A model generated the notes under the pieces. It was given only the letters and a program-made list of their open reading frames with translations. It did no database searches and was not told the origin of the DNA. Made by a program: the position numbers and the translations under genes. 64,000 nt of DNA from Chloroflexota bacterium (GTDB lineage: Bacteria; Chloroflexota; UBA11872), in assembly GCA_026706485.1 (NCBI GenBank), contig JAPOYR010000011.1, forward strand, positions 645,588-709,587, read 5' to 3'. Below, piece by piece: positions 39,511-49,853 of the stretch; position 1 is the first letter of the stretch; each line of letters begins with the position of its first letter.

Positions 39511-39763
39511 GGGAGTTCGACATAGAGAATCTCGGGGCGGTTCGCAAACCGCCCCAGTATCAAGTACGGGGCAGGTCTTACTCGTGTCCCGATTCGTCTA
39601 GCGGGCGCTAGATTCCCGGCTTCGGAGGTCCCTGCGAAACCCAGCCAAACGCGACGATCACCGGGCGAATACTCTCCGCCTCCAGATTCACTGAAGGGTG
39701 GATTCCCGCCTTCGCGGGAATGACGGAGGGGTTCCGCAGAGGTCTCCGCGTGGGTGGGCGGGG
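39511..39763. other. 253-bp intergenic region with a long repeat unit
   Basis: No gene seen. A unit of about 110 bases (39630-39740) that ends in repeat R2 resembles 49916-50040 by eye. Otherwise empty between convergent ddl and the RraA-like gene. Confidence 0.7.
39700..39725. repeat. Palindromic repeat R2, copy b
   Basis: GGATTCCCGCCTTCGCGGGAA then TGACG; exact R2 consensus. Confidence 0.9.
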
Positions 39764-40450
39764 CTAGAGGCCCGTCATTTCGCGGAGCTTGGCCACCGTG
39801 AATCCCGGCTGCTGCGCAAACTCCTTGCGCCCGGCCTCGTAGTCGAGAACCTGACGCGACGCTTCCGCGAGCTCGCCCGCCACTTCGTCCGGGATGACCA
39901 CTACGCCGTTTTCATCGGCGTGGACGAGATCGCCGGTCTTGATCGGCGTGCCGTCGAGGATCACCGGCTCGCCCGGCTCCAAGCTCACCGACGTGCCGTG
40001 GGACACGGTGATGCCGCGGGCGAAGTACTGCACGCCAATCTCGCGCACCTCGGAGAGGTCGCGCACGCACCCATCGGTGACGACGGCCACGCCGCCCAGC
40101 GCCTTGAAGATGGTGGCCATGACGTCGCCGAAGTGGCAGGACTTGGCCGGATTGTTGCCGGAGTCCTGGATCACCAGGATCGTCGGGCTCGGCGACCGCT
40201 CGACCAGCTCCCACAGATCCATCTGCCCCGACGGATTGCGGCGGCGCCCATGGGTGGTGCTGTCGCCCTTCACGGTCACCGCGTAGCCCACCACGGCCTC
40301 GCCGATCTCGGGGAACAGGCACCGCACGTCGCTGCCGAGGTAGCCCTCGGTCTTGTCCCGGACGTTGAACTCTTCGATCGCGTTGGCGATCGTGGCGGAA
40401 TCGATCTGGCGCAGCTCTTCGAGCTGTTCGGGCGTCAAGTTGACGGCCAA
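39764..40450 (-). CDS. RraA-like protein (HMG/CHA aldolase family)
   Basis: 228 aa. The signature GDVMATIFKALGGVAVVTDGCVRD (Gly...Arg-Asp about 20 residues apart) is that of the RraA / 4-hydroxy-4-methyl-2-oxoglutarate aldolase family, class II pyruvate aldolases with a divalent metal. DLVHADENGVVVIP is the typical late block. An aldolase or a regulator of RNase E are both possible; aldolase or dicarboxylate decarboxylase is more likely here. Confidence 0.88.
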   Translation of the reverse strand: MAVNLTPEQLEELRQIDSATIANAIEEFNVRDKTEGYLGSDVRCLFPEIGEAVVGYAVTVKGDSTTHGRRRNPSGQMDLWELVERSPSPTILVIQDSGNNPAKSCHFGDVMATIFKALGGVAVVTDGCVRDLSEVREIGVQYFARGITVSHGTSVSLEPGEPVILDGTPIKTGDLVHADENGVVVIPDEVAGELAEASRQVLDYEAGRKEFAQQPGFTVAKLREMTGL

Positions 40451-40516
40451 GGCTCACCTCGTGGCGTCCTTCACACACGCGGGGCAAACCGTAGCACGGT
40501 GTAGACAAGAACCTGA

Positions 40517-40598
40517 CCCGTTCGTGGAGAGCCCTTCGGCAGGCTCAGGACAGGCTCTGTCGAACCACGCCCTTCGACAAGCTCAGGGCGAACGGATC
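40517..40598. repeat. Repeat R3, double unit
   Basis: Two CCCTTCG...CTCAGG cores flanked by CCGTTCG and CGAACGGA arms, in the 212-bp gap between proC and the RraA-like gene. Same family as 31398-31441 and 56271-56325. Confidence 0.85.
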
Positions 40599-40662
40599 CA
40601 TGGCGGTCGCCGGGGTATGTGTCAGCGGTCCCGACGCATGTCCAAGACCCGTGTGAGTTCGC

Positions 40663-41466
40663 CTAGCCGAGCTCCTGCGATCGGCGGTAGGCGGCGGCCA
40701 CGGCGGCGAGGAAGGCCTGGCGCAGATCCCGCTCCTCGAATACGTCGAGCGCGGCGGCCGTGGTGCCGCCGGGTGAGGTGACGGCATGCCGCAGGGCCTC
40801 CGCGCTCATGTCGCCGGCGTTCCAAAGCTCGGCCGATCCGATGAGGGTTTCCCGAACGAGCGTGGTGGCAATCTCCCGCTCGAGCCCGACGGAGACGGCG
40901 GCGTCGATCCACGCCTCGGCGACCAGGTAGACATAGGCGGGGCCGCTGCCGTGGACCGCCGTCGCGGCGTCCAGCAGGTCTTCGGCGTGGACCTCGATCT
41001 CGGCGCCAAACGATCCCAAGATCTGCCGGGTGCGACGGCGGTCGGCGTCGTGGACGCCGCGGCCCGCCATCCAGACCGTCATGCCGCGGCCGATCTGGGC
41101 CGGCGTATTGGGCATCGCGCGAACGAGGCGCGCGGTGCCCAGCGCGGATTCCATCGTTTCGAGGCGCACCCCGGCCATGATCGAGAGCACCAGTTGCGAC
41201 GGCGTCAGCGCGGGCCGGATCACGTCCGCGACGGTGGCGAACGACTGCGGCTTCACGGCAAGCACCAGCGCCTGCGCGCCCGTCACGTCGGCCGGCAGTC
41301 CCTGCCCGGCGGTGGCGCCGCTTGCCGCGACCACGGCCTTGCGGCGCGCGTCGTCGATTTCGCTCACGACGATCGACGCGGCGGGAACGGTGCCGCTGGC
41401 GGCCAGGGCGGATACCACCGCGCCGCCCATCGCCCCGGCGCCGATGACGGTGACGCGCTCGCTCAC
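40663..41466 (-). CDS. proC: Pyrroline-5-carboxylate reductase
   Basis: 267 aa from GTG 41466. VTVIGAGAMGGA (NADPH site), VLAVKPQSF, LVRAMPNTPAQIGRG, AVHGSGPAYVYLVAEAWIDA and VTSPGGTTAAALDV are full ProC motifs. It makes proline from P5C. The next gene downstream (minus) is only repeats. Frame is open upstream but non-conserved. Confidence 0.96.
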   Translation of the reverse strand: MSERVTVIGAGAMGGAVVSALAASGTVPAASIVVSEIDDARRKAVVAASGATAGQGLPADVTGAQALVLAVKPQSFATVADVIRPALTPSQLVLSIMAGVRLETMESALGTARLVRAMPNTPAQIGRGMTVWMAGRGVHDADRRRTRQILGSFGAEIEVHAEDLLDAATAVHGSGPAYVYLVAEAWIDAAVSVGLEREIATTLVRETLIGSAELWNAGDMSAEALRHAVTSPGGTTAAALDVFEERDLRQAFLAAVAAAYRRSQELG

Positions 41467-41529
41467 GGGTCGCGACCTCGAGGAAGAACCAACGTTGGCG
41501 ATCCTACCTGCTGATTGGCTGGGCACGGC

Positions 41530-43758
41530 TCAGCGTCGCACCTCGATGGTGCCCAGGTCGGCGCGGACCCGGGCGCTGCCGATGAGCTGCGCCGGGTCGG
41601 GCTGAGACTCCGGCACGACGATTTCGCCGTCATCGTTCACGGCTCGCGCGACGATCTGAGGTAGGCGTGGATGTGGCGCGATGACCATCCCGAATCCCGC
41701 ATTCAGCAAGGCGGACGCGGGCATGGCTCCGAGCGTCGTTGATCGTCCAAGCACCAGCACGTCCGCGCGTAGATCCGCCGGCAGCGTCGGCTGCGAGACG
41801 GTCGGCGGAACAACGGCGATCGTCGCGTCGCTTGACCTCACCACCACCCAGGAACCGCCTTCAACCGGGACGATCTCGGTTTCGAGAGCGCCGGTGGTCC
41901 GGCTCACATCAACGACGACGGGCGCTCGGCCGGCATGGTTCGGCGCTACCAGGTGTGCCCCCAGCGCATGGGTGGGAGCCGCCTGCACCACGTCTACGGC
42001 TCGGGCCCCGACGAGGTCGAGGGCCATGTGCGAGAGCTCGCCGCCCGACGAGGCAACGGCCAGGGTGTCGACCTGGAGGTCCCAGCGCGGCAGCGCGCGG
42101 TCAAGCAGCAACCGGTCCAGCCGGCTTCCCGCGACGACCACCCGGTCTTCTCCCTTTCGGACATAGACGGTAGGGGCGCGGCTCGAAAGGTCGACGGTGG
42201 CCAACGTGGCGCCGTCGTCGAAGAGGCGCGGCATTCCCGCGACCGCCATCGCCGGAGGCGCGATCAAGGCGACCAGCGCCACCCCGTAGACGGCGCGTCG
42301 GGGAAGCGCCACCGACCCGACGCGTGAGCGAACAAGTCGCGGCGGCGGGCGTCCAAGCAGGACCAGCGCCGCGCCGATGCAGAGATATGAGGCCAGCGCC
42401 TGGGCGAAGTCGAAGTCGCTGGTCGCGAGCGAGGCACCTGGCAACTGCGCGGCGATCCGCCCGGCTTGAATCAAATACTCGAGCGGAAGCCAGGCGGCCC
42501 AGCCGACCACATCGGCCGCCGGCCACCCGGCGGACGCCCAGATGGCGACGGGCGCACCCGTGGCCATGATGGCGGCGGGCGCCGCGAGAGCCAGCAGATT
42601 GGCCGGCACCGCCATGAGCTGAAAGCGCTCGAACGTGTGGGCGATGATCGGGGTCACCATCAGACTGGCGGCGGTGGTCGTCGCGACCAGCTCGGCGCTC
42701 CACCTCGGGAACCGGGCGCGCTCGGTGAGTAGGGCCGAAATGCGGGGCGCGATGACAATCAGACCGAGCGTTCCCACGAATGACAGCTGAAAGCCAACGT
42801 CGCCGAGCGCCTGGGGCTGCACCAGCGCCATGCCGGCTCCCGCGATGCCCAAGGCGGTGAGGGTATCGGCGTCGCGCCCGATGATCCAGGCCAGGAGCAC
42901 CAGGTCGCCCATGATGGCGGCCCGAATCACGCCCGGCTCGGCGCCGGCCAGCACCGCGTAAAGCGGCAGCAACACCGCCGCTAGGCCGACTCCGTAGCGG
43001 CCCAAACCCCAGCCGGCGAGCCGTCGCACCCAGAGCGCGATCAACGTGATGTTGAAGCCCGAGATGGCGACGATATGAATCAAGCCGGAGGTGAGAAAGT
43101 CATTCCGCAACTCGTCGGGCAGCCGTTGACGAATGCCCACGAGCATGGCCGAGAGCAGCGACGCATGGGGCTCGGGCAAGGCGGAGCGAATGCTGGCATC
43201 GACGTGGCGCCGCAGGCGCAGCAGCGCCGGGGGATCCGCGGCCGTACCGGCCTCGATGACCCTGATCGTGGCGTCGTCCAGCGTCCCCGCCCAGGTGTCG
43301 GCGTGTCCTACGAGGGCGTTCGTAGCCCGCGGGCGTGCGGGAACGAACACCCCGCTGACCGCCACCCGCGCGTTCGGCAGCGCCAATGCCCGCGGAGCGA
43401 AGACCTGCACCCGACCCGCGGCTTGTCGCGGCTGCTCGTCCTCCCCTCGGGCAACGGCCTCGACTTGGAGCGTTCGCCGTGGGCCCGGCGCGTCGTCGAC
43501 AACGGTTCCGATCACCGTCAGCGCCGCCCCGGCAGGCACCTGCAGCAACGGGGGCTGCGAGGCGACGTGATGTCCGCCGCGCGCCAGGCCAAGGGCCAGC
43601 GCGGCTAGGACCGCACCCGCCATCAGAGAGCGGCGACCCGTCGCGGCCGCCGCCGCGCCAACGACGGCCAGCCCAATGACCGCCCAGGCCGGCGCTGGAC
43701 CCCACCAGGCGGCGAGACCGATCCCCAGCAAGATCGCCGCGGCCAGCCAGGCCGTCAT
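41530..43758 (-). CDS. comEC: ComEC/Rec2-type DNA uptake channel protein
   Basis: 742 aa. N-terminal membrane helices, then an OB/DUF4131-like part. The competence core includes RQRLPDELRNDFLTSGLIHIVAISGFNITLIALWVRRLAG (HxxAISGxx), GAEPGVIRAAIMGDLVLLAWIIGR and DVGFQLSFVGTLGLI. The C-terminal metallo-beta-lactamase domain is reduced: LATVDLSSRAPTVYVRK, but the HxHxDH metal motif is not seen. It forms the DNA transport pore; natural competence possible. Confidence 0.92.
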   Translation of the reverse strand: MTAWLAAAILLGIGLAAWWGPAPAWAVIGLAVVGAAAAATGRRSLMAGAVLAALALGLARGGHHVASQPPLLQVPAGAALTVIGTVVDDAPGPRRTLQVEAVARGEDEQPRQAAGRVQVFAPRALALPNARVAVSGVFVPARPRATNALVGHADTWAGTLDDATIRVIEAGTAADPPALLRLRRHVDASIRSALPEPHASLLSAMLVGIRQRLPDELRNDFLTSGLIHIVAISGFNITLIALWVRRLAGWGLGRYGVGLAAVLLPLYAVLAGAEPGVIRAAIMGDLVLLAWIIGRDADTLTALGIAGAGMALVQPQALGDVGFQLSFVGTLGLIVIAPRISALLTERARFPRWSAELVATTTAASLMVTPIIAHTFERFQLMAVPANLLALAAPAAIMATGAPVAIWASAGWPAADVVGWAAWLPLEYLIQAGRIAAQLPGASLATSDFDFAQALASYLCIGAALVLLGRPPPRLVRSRVGSVALPRRAVYGVALVALIAPPAMAVAGMPRLFDDGATLATVDLSSRAPTVYVRKGEDRVVVAGSRLDRLLLDRALPRWDLQVDTLAVASSGGELSHMALDLVGARAVDVVQAAPTHALGAHLVAPNHAGRAPVVVDVSRTTGALETEIVPVEGGSWVVVRSSDATIAVVPPTVSQPTLPADLRADVLVLGRSTTLGAMPASALLNAGFGMVIAPHPRLPQIVARAVNDDGEIVVPESQPDPAQLIGSARVRADLGTIEVRR

Positions 43759-44159
43759 GGAGCTGAGGGCACTTGAGCCGGGAGCCGTTGCACCACGCGC
43801 GCGGGAATACCCAGATCGATGAGCGTCCGGGCGTCGGCGATGGAGCCGAACAGGCGGCGGTGGGTGGTGATCCGCTCGGCATACAGCGGGCCGATGCCGG
43901 GTAGCTCATCGGCGAGCTCCTTAGCGGATGCCGCGTTGATCCACTGGAGCGTCGCGGCGGAAAGCTCGATGGCCGCGCCCGGCTGCACGACCTGGGGCGG
44001 AGCGGTTTCCGGCAAGGCGCTGGGCGTCATGATCGACAGCGCCACGGCTGCAGGCGCCAGGAGCAGGCCAAGCCAGCGATAGACCCTCAGATGTGACCGG
44101 GACTCCGCGTTAACGGCCTGCTCACCCACCGGCCGCGCACGCTCCGACGGGTTCGCCAA
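43755..44159 (-). CDS. comEA: ComEA-like helix-hairpin-helix protein
   Basis: 134 aa. One membrane anchor (WLGLLLAPAAVALSIM), then INAASAKELADELPGIGPLYAERITTHR with the HhH motif LPGIGPxxAxxI, followed by a second helix pair. ComEA binds incoming dsDNA at the cell surface. Overlaps comEC by 4 bases, forming a two-gene competence operon. Confidence 0.88.
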   Translation of the reverse strand: MANPSERARPVGEQAVNAESRSHLRVYRWLGLLLAPAAVALSIMTPSALPETAPPQVVQPGAAIELSAATLQWINAASAKELADELPGIGPLYAERITTHRRLFGSIADARTLIDLGIPARVVQRLPAQVPSAP

Positions 44160-44160
44160 G

Positions 44161-46170
44161 CTAGGTCAGCGTCTCGCCCGGCGGCGACCCGGGAATCTCG
44201 GCGGCCACTTGTCCCATCCGCGACGTGTCGTAGCCGCCCATGGCCTCGACCTGGCGCGCAAACGCCGGGTCGCGCAGCACATCCAGCACGGGCCGCAGCA
44301 CCGGCGATTCGTAGTGCTCGCGCGGGATGACGAGGTCGTAGCGCTCTTGGAGCAGCGGGATGAAGTCGAGCTTGAGCGCCCGGGCGGCGGCCAGGACGCC
44401 GAGACCGGCGTTCGCGCCGCCGGCGGCCACGTCGGCGGCCACCGCGACGTGGGTGTACAGCTCGCGTTCATAGCCGCCAATTGAGGCACCACTGAGACCG
44501 CGGCGCTGCAACTCGAAGTCCAGCAGCATCCGGGTGCCAGAGCCTCGCTGCCGGTTTACGAAGACGACGTCGTCGCGCGCCAGGTCGTCGATTGCCTGGA
44601 TGCCGAGCGGATTGCCCCGAGCGACCATGAGCCCCTGCTGCCGGTGCGCGAAGGTCACGAGGACGACATCGCGACCGGGAAGGATGCGTCGAACGTCCGC
44701 GACGTTGTAGGCGCCGCTGGCCGGATCGATCAGGTGGCATCCGGCGGCATGTGCGGTATTCCGGCGCAGCGCCACCAACCCGCTCTGACTGCCGACGTTG
44801 GTCGAGGCCACCGCTGCCGGGGCGAACCGCCGGTGAACCTCGTTGGCCAAGAGATCGAGGGCGGGATCGTGGCTGCCGATGAGCACCGCCGTGTGGTCAA
44901 CGGCGTCCGGATCGGTGAGCAGCTCCACGTCGACCGACGATCCCGCCGCCAAGCCTTCGGACATTCTGGGAATGCGGATGACGCCGTCGGCGCGCACCAT
45001 CGAGGTGATCATGCCGGCCCCGCGGGCTAGCGGCGCGGCGATGGTGCGCTCCCCGACGCGGCCGATCTTCACGCGCACGAATTCGTCGTCGCCCATGGGC
45101 GACACCACGGCCCGCGGGACCACCGCGCGCAACGTTGGCCGGCGGCCTCGGCGACGCCCAAGCCTGGCGTCGATGAGCGGCGCCACGAATAGCTCCATCG
45201 CCAGCGCCGCAGACACCGGATACCCGGGAATGCCCACGACGGCGCGCCCGCGCGCGACGCCAAGGACCACCGGGTGGCCCGGTCGGATCGCCACGCCGTG
45301 CACCAGCACCTCGCCGTGCTCGGCAATGACTCGCGCCGTGAAGTCTTCCGCGCCTGCCGACGAGCCGGCGTTGATCACCACGATGTCGGTGCCGTCGAGC
45401 GCCTCGTCCACCGCCGCTCGCAGGCGCTCGAAGTCGTCGGGAATCGGCGGCAGTCGCTCGGCGTCCGCGCCCCACTCGCGGGCGGTTGCCGCCAGCATGA
45501 GCGAGTTCGAGTCCACGATCTGGCCGGGTCCGGCCTCGACTCCCGGCGGCACCAGCTCCGAGCCGGTGGGAAGGACCGCCACACGCGGCGGCCGGCGAAT
45601 CTCGAGCGACGCATGGCCGGCCGCGGCGGCGGCGGCGACATCCACCGGGCGAAGTGTGTGGCCGGCGGGAAGCACCAGCTCGGTTGCCACGATGTCCTCG
45701 CCCAGCGGGCGAACATGCTGCCAAGGCGCGACCGCCGCAAGGATCTCGACGCTGCCGTCGCCGACCTCGTGCAAGTCTTCCAGCATCACCACGGCATCCA
45801 TGCCTGAGGGCATGGCGTCGCCGGTGTCGACCCATACGGCGTCCCGGTCCAGGCAAAGGCGCAGCGGCGACGTGGGCGACGCGCCGAGCGTCGTCGCCGC
45901 CGCAACCGCGACGCCATCCATGGCGGCGGCGTGGTAGTGGGGATTCGAGGTTCGGGCCCAGATCGCCGAGGCCGTGACCCGGCCAACCGCCGCATCGAGG
46001 GGCAGCGAAACGACCGGACCGGGTTCCAGGGCGCCCGCGTTGCGCAGCGCCTCATCGAAGCGGGCCCGCGCCTCGTCCAACGGCACGTCCTGCAAATACG
46101 GCATGCGGTCGCCGCTGCCGGGTGGAGCGTCGCGGCTCGGTCGCTCGCCCGATCGGGAGGCCGCGGTCAT
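44161..46170 (-). CDS. MoeA fused to a substrate-binding (LysR-type) domain
   Basis: 669 aa from ATG 46170 (ATGA with the second moeA). Residues 1 to about 410 are MoeA-like: NPHYHAAAMDGVAVAA, SGMDAVVMLED, VLPTGSEL, DSNSLMLAA, INAGSSAGAEDFT, GIPGYPVSAALAMELF. The C-terminal 250 residues are a PBP-like domain: GSHDPALDLLANEV, QRGSGTRMLLDFELQRRGL, VAADVAAGGANAGLG. This fusion is known in molybdenum cofactor operons; the PBP domain may sense molybdate or cofactor. Start chosen by overlap. Confidence 0.93.
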   Translation of the reverse strand: MTAASRSGERPSRDAPPGSGDRMPYLQDVPLDEARARFDEALRNAGALEPGPVVSLPLDAAVGRVTASAIWARTSNPHYHAAAMDGVAVAAATTLGASPTSPLRLCLDRDAVWVDTGDAMPSGMDAVVMLEDLHEVGDGSVEILAAVAPWQHVRPLGEDIVATELVLPAGHTLRPVDVAAAAAAGHASLEIRRPPRVAVLPTGSELVPPGVEAGPGQIVDSNSLMLAATAREWGADAERLPPIPDDFERLRAAVDEALDGTDIVVINAGSSAGAEDFTARVIAEHGEVLVHGVAIRPGHPVVLGVARGRAVVGIPGYPVSAALAMELFVAPLIDARLGRRRGRRPTLRAVVPRAVVSPMGDDEFVRVKIGRVGERTIAAPLARGAGMITSMVRADGVIRIPRMSEGLAAGSSVDVELLTDPDAVDHTAVLIGSHDPALDLLANEVHRRFAPAAVASTNVGSQSGLVALRRNTAHAAGCHLIDPASGAYNVADVRRILPGRDVVLVTFAHRQQGLMVARGNPLGIQAIDDLARDDVVFVNRQRGSGTRMLLDFELQRRGLSGASIGGYERELYTHVAVAADVAAGGANAGLGVLAAARALKLDFIPLLQERYDLVIPREHYESPVLRPVLDVLRDPAFARQVEAMGGYDTSRMGQVAAEIPGSPPGETLT

Positions 46171-47405
46171 GCCAGCGGGCGAATGTCGACGAATGCGCCG
46201 GCTTGGAGGCCGTTGGCGTCGGCCGGAATCCGGACCAGCGCGTCGGCGCGCACGAGCGTGAAGATGAGGTTCGAGGCACCGAATATGGGCTCCGCCCACG
46301 TTTCGTCATCACGCTCGGTGAGGCGCGCGGGAATGAAATCCAGGCGGCCCGCCGCGGATGCCACGTTGCGCGCCAGCCGGGCGCGCAGCGGTGATCCGGA
46401 GCTGTCGGCCGGAGCGCCCTGCAGCCGGCGAATCGTGGGCGCGACCAGCAGGTCGAACACGACGAGCGCCGAGACCGGATTTCCGGGTAAGCCGAATATG
46501 GGCCGGCCGTCGGCCAGGCCCACGATCGACGGCTTGCCGGGCTTGAGGGCCAACCCGTGCGCCAGGACGCCGGGCGATCCCAGCGACCCGATGACGTCCG
46601 ACGTGTGATCGCGCACGCTCACCGAGCTTCCGGCGCTGATGACGACGATGTCGCAGTCCCGCAGCGCATCGCGCGCCACGGTCGCCAGCGCGGAGCGCGC
46701 ATCGGGCACGATGCCGTAGGCCCGCGCCACGCCGCCCGCGCGCTCCACCTCGACGGTGAGCGTGGTCGAGTTGACGTCCCGAACTTCGCCCGGTTCCGGC
46801 GTCTGGTGGGGCGGCACAACCTCGTCGCCGGTTGCAATGAGCCCCACGATCGGCGCTTGCGCAACCGCGACGTGCGTCACGCCCAGCGCGGCGAGCCCGC
46901 CAAGATCCTGCGATCGCAGTCGCGCGCCCTGGGGGATGACCACCGCCCCCTCGGCCACGTCGTCGCCACGTCGAATCACCGCATCTCGAGCGGCGACGGG
47001 ACGCATGACCTCGATCATTCGGTCATCGATCCACTCGGTGTGCTCCACTATCACGACGGCATCGCTGCCCGGCGGCAACATGCCGCCGGTATGGATCACC
47101 ATGGCCTCGCCGGGCGCTATGCCCGTGGTCGGCGGCGCGCCCATCGGCACCTCGCCGATCACGGCGAGGGCGGCCGGCAATGACTCGGTCGCGCCGAAGG
47201 TGTCCGACGCGCGCACGGCGAAGCCGTCCATCAACGATCGGTCGAAGGACGGACTCGATTCGGGCGCTCGCACCGGGCACGCCGAAACCCGTCCGGCGGC
47301 GGCTGCCAACGGCACGGATTCCGCACGCGGCTCGGGCAAGCCGGCTTCGAGCAGCCGTTCCAACGCCGTTTCGGGCGAAACGACGTCGAATAGCTCAGTT
47401 GCCAT
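46167..47405 (-). CDS. moeA: Molybdopterin molybdenumtransferase MoeA
   Basis: 412 aa. FDRSLMDGFAVRASD, MPPGSDAVVIVEH-like (MLPPGSDAVVIVEHTEW), VGLIATGDEVVPP, DVNSTTLTVEV, ISAGSSVSVRDHTSDV, FGLPGNPVSALVVFDLLV and a C-terminal domain. It inserts molybdate into adenylated molybdopterin. Together with the downstream fusion gene it gives two MoeA proteins, a pair seen when two cofactor forms or steps are served. Confidence 0.95.
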   Translation of the reverse strand: MATELFDVVSPETALERLLEAGLPEPRAESVPLAAAAGRVSACPVRAPESSPSFDRSLMDGFAVRASDTFGATESLPAALAVIGEVPMGAPPTTGIAPGEAMVIHTGGMLPPGSDAVVIVEHTEWIDDRMIEVMRPVAARDAVIRRGDDVAEGAVVIPQGARLRSQDLGGLAALGVTHVAVAQAPIVGLIATGDEVVPPHQTPEPGEVRDVNSTTLTVEVERAGGVARAYGIVPDARSALATVARDALRDCDIVVISAGSSVSVRDHTSDVIGSLGSPGVLAHGLALKPGKPSIVGLADGRPIFGLPGNPVSALVVFDLLVAPTIRRLQGAPADSSGSPLRARLARNVASAAGRLDFIPARLTERDDETWAEPIFGASNLIFTLVRADALVRIPADANGLQAGAFVDIRPLA

Positions 47406-47519
47406 GCCCGCGGCACTCTTTGGATGACGGTGGCGCGCTTGATTCTGTCGCGCAGGCGGCGCGGCGTCCACGCCGGCCGGCCCGATAGACTTTGACGCCG
47501 TTCACCCTTGGCAACGCCG

Positions 47520-47798
47520 ATGTGCGACGCGCCGCAGTCCCGCGACGACCCCCGAGCGGCAACCGCGCTCGATCTCGGTGGCGTCGAGGTCGAGGTGTCC
47601 GTGTGGCGCGGCGGTTCCACATGGCGCGCCGCCGCGCAAGTTGGCCGGCGGGAGGTGATGGTCTTGAACGGCGCGAGCCGCGACGACGCCCTTGCCCGTT
47701 TGCGCGAGAGCATGCTGGCCAACGCGGAGGTCGCTCGGGCGCTCGGGCTGGCGCCGGCCAGGCGCTGGTCGGCCAACCCCTACTGGAAGGGTCGCTAG
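47520..47798 (+). CDS. Hypothetical protein
   Basis: 92 aa from ATG 47520 (an upstream TTG is also open). VEVEVSVWRGGSTWRAAAQVGRREVMVLNGASRDDALARLRESM looks like a small beta-beta-alpha protein. Divergent from moeA, upstream of groEL. No family recognised. Confidence 0.55.
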   Translation: MCDAPQSRDDPRAATALDLGGVEVEVSVWRGGSTWRAAAQVGRREVMVLNGASRDDALARLRESMLANAEVARALGLAPARRWSANPYWKGR

Positions 47799-47859
47799 CC
47801 GCGCCGGCGGACGATCGACATTTCGGCGGCTGCCTCTGTTTGGCTCGAAGCCACTGCGC

Positions 47860-47865
47860 TACAAT
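47860..47865 (+). promoter_or_regulatory. Candidate -10 box for groEL
   Basis: TACAAT, 102 bases before the groEL ATG. A weak TGTTTG lies 17 bases upstream. No CIRCE (TTAGCACTC...GAGTGCTAA) element was found. Confidence 0.4.
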
Positions 47866-47967
47866 TTGGCGCTAACGAAGCCATTCACCGGCTGACCCGC
47901 GCGCCGGGTTTCGTAATTCCTCGCGCGCCTTTCCCACACAGCTCACACATTCAGGAGGCTGCCGAGT

Positions 47968-49605
47968 ATGCCTGGCAATCCCAAAGAGCTCCGCTTCAGC
48001 GCCGAGGCCCGCAGCGCCCTGCTGCAGGGCGTGGACGCGGTCGCCAACGCCGTGCGCGTCACCCTGGGTCCCCGGGGACGCAATGTGGCTCTGGGCCGCA
48101 ATTTCGGGGCTCCCGTAGTCACCAATGACGGAGTAACGGTCGCCCGAGACATCGAACTCGGAAGCAACTTCGCGAACATGGGCACCCAGCTCATCAAGGA
48201 GGCGGCCAGCAAGACCAACGACATCGCCGGCGACGGCACGACGACCGCCACGGTCTTGGCGCAGGCCATGATTCACGGCGGCCTGCGGGCGATCGCGGCC
48301 GATATGAACCCGATGATCCTCAAGCGCGGGATCCAAAAGGCGCTGAAGGCGGCCGACGACGCGATCAGCGAACAGTCGCGCGAGGTGGACGATCCGCGTC
48401 AGATGGAATGGGTCGCGACGATCTCTTCGGGCGATCCTGACGTCGGTCGCATGATCGCCGAATCCCTTGACCGCGCGGGCAAGAACGGCGCGGTTTCGGT
48501 GGAAGAAGGCCGCACGAACGCGCTCGAGCTCGAGCTGGTGGACGGCATGCAGCTCGACCGCGGCTATATCTCGCCGTATCTGATCAGCAATACCGACCGC
48601 ATGTCGGCGGAGCTTGAGGACGCCAGCATCTTCGTGACGGACTGGCAGCTCAAGAGCGCGCAGGACATGCTGCCCGTCCTGGAGCGCATGGTGCAGGGCG
48701 GACACCGCAACGTGCTGTTCATTGCCGAGGACGTCGAAGGCGACATGCTGGCGACGCTGATCGTCAACAAGGCTCGCGGGCTCCTCAACTCGATCGCGAT
48801 CAAGGCGCCGGCCTACGGCGACCGCCGGAAGGCGATCTTGGAGGACATCGGGATCCTTGCCAACGCCACGGTGGTGGCGCGCGACCTGGGCGAGGACCTC
48901 AAGGACACGCCGCTGTCGGTGCTTGGCAAGGCTCGCCGCGTCATGGTGACCAAGGACGAGACGACCATCGTCGAAGGCGCCGGCTCGACGCGCGACATCA
49001 ACGCCCGCATCGAGCAGATTCGAGCGGAGATGGACAACACGGATTCGGCCTACGACCGCGAGAAGCTCCAGGAGCGCGCGGCCAAGCTGGCCGGCGGCGT
49101 GGCGGTGCTGCGGGTGGGCGCCCCGACCGAGGTGGAGCTCAAGGAGAAGAAGCACCGCGTGGAAGACGCCCTGTCCGCGACCCAAGCCGCGGTGGACGAG
49201 GGCATCGTGCCCGGCGCGGGCACGGCATACGTCCGCGCAATGGCGGCGGTGGACCAAGTCCACAAGGAGCTTTCCGGCGACGAGGCGATTGGCGCTCGGA
49301 TCGTGCGCGACGCGCTTCCGATTCCCTTGCGACAAATTGCGGTGAATGCCGGCGAGACGGGCGATGTGATCGTCCAGCGCGTCGCCGACGCCGAAGGCCC
49401 GATGGGCTACAACGGGGCGGATGGTCAGATCGCCGACCTCACCGAGGTTGGCGTGGTCGATCCGACGAAGGTGGTTCGGGCCGCGCTGCAGAACGCCGGC
49501 AGCGTGGCAATGATGATCCTCTCGACGGAAACGCTGATCGCGGACCTGCCGCCCAAGAAGAAGGCTTCGCCGATTCCGCCCGCGGGCGACCTCGGCATGA
49601 TGTAG
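47968..49605 (+). CDS. groEL: Chaperonin GroEL (Hsp60)
   Basis: 545 aa. [81 protein letters not shown] and [14 protein letters not shown] are standard. Forms the ATP-driven folding barrel. The C-terminus ends PPAGDLGMM rather than several GGM repeats, so the inner-cavity tail is short. No groES is adjacent. AGGAGG lies nine bases before the start. Confidence 0.97.
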   Translation: MPGNPKELRFSAEARSALLQGVDAVANAVRVTLGPRGRNVALGRNFGAPVVTNDGVTVARDIELGSNFANMGTQLIKEAASKTNDIAGDGTTTATVLAQAMIHGGLRAIAADMNPMILKRGIQKALKAADDAISEQSREVDDPRQMEWVATISSGDPDVGRMIAESLDRAGKNGAVSVEEGRTNALELELVDGMQLDRGYISPYLISNTDRMSAELEDASIFVTDWQLKSAQDMLPVLERMVQGGHRNVLFIAEDVEGDMLATLIVNKARGLLNSIAIKAPAYGDRRKAILEDIGILANATVVARDLGEDLKDTPLSVLGKARRVMVTKDETTIVEGAGSTRDINARIEQIRAEMDNTDSAYDREKLQERAAKLAGGVAVLRVGAPTEVELKEKKHRVEDALSATQAAVDEGIVPGAGTAYVRAMAAVDQVHKELSGDEAIGARIVRDALPIPLRQIAVNAGETGDVIVQRVADAEGPMGYNGADGQIADLTEVGVVDPTKVVRAALQNAGSVAMMILSTETLIADLPPKKKASPIPPAGDLGMM

Positions 49606-49620
49606 CCGAAGGGCTGGCGA

Positions 49621-49655
49621 CACGACGCCCGGCGCTTGGTGCGCCGGGCGTCGTG
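49621..49655 (+). terminator. Terminator-like hairpin after groEL
   Basis: CACGACGCCCGGCGC pairs perfectly with GCGCCGGGCGTCGTG (15 bp, loop TTGGT), 15 bases after the groEL stop. It is followed only by CGTTA, so T-run support is weak. Still the clear 3' end of the groEL transcript. Confidence 0.75.
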
Positions 49656-49826
49656 CGTTAAGGCAGGGTCGCGGCGGTTGGATTGAGGTCGGGGTTCTTA
49701 TACGTGTTCGGGCGTTTGCTTCGCGTGCGAAATAGCTAGCAGCGGGGCGAGCTGGGAACCGGAAGGGCGGGTCTGAGGCCCGCCCCTACCCCGGACCTTT
49801 GGCTCGGGTCCGGGTTCGTCCGGACT

Positions 49827-49853
49827 GGATTCCGGCTTTCGCCGGAATGACGG
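49827..49853. repeat. Palindromic repeat R2, variant copy c
   Basis: GGATTCCGGCTTTCGCCGG then AATGACGG. Confidence 0.85.

Noticed and set aside
47800..47967. CIRCE operator upstream of groEL
   Set aside because: No TTAGCACTC-N9-GAGTGCTAA pattern is present, so HrcA control is not supported.
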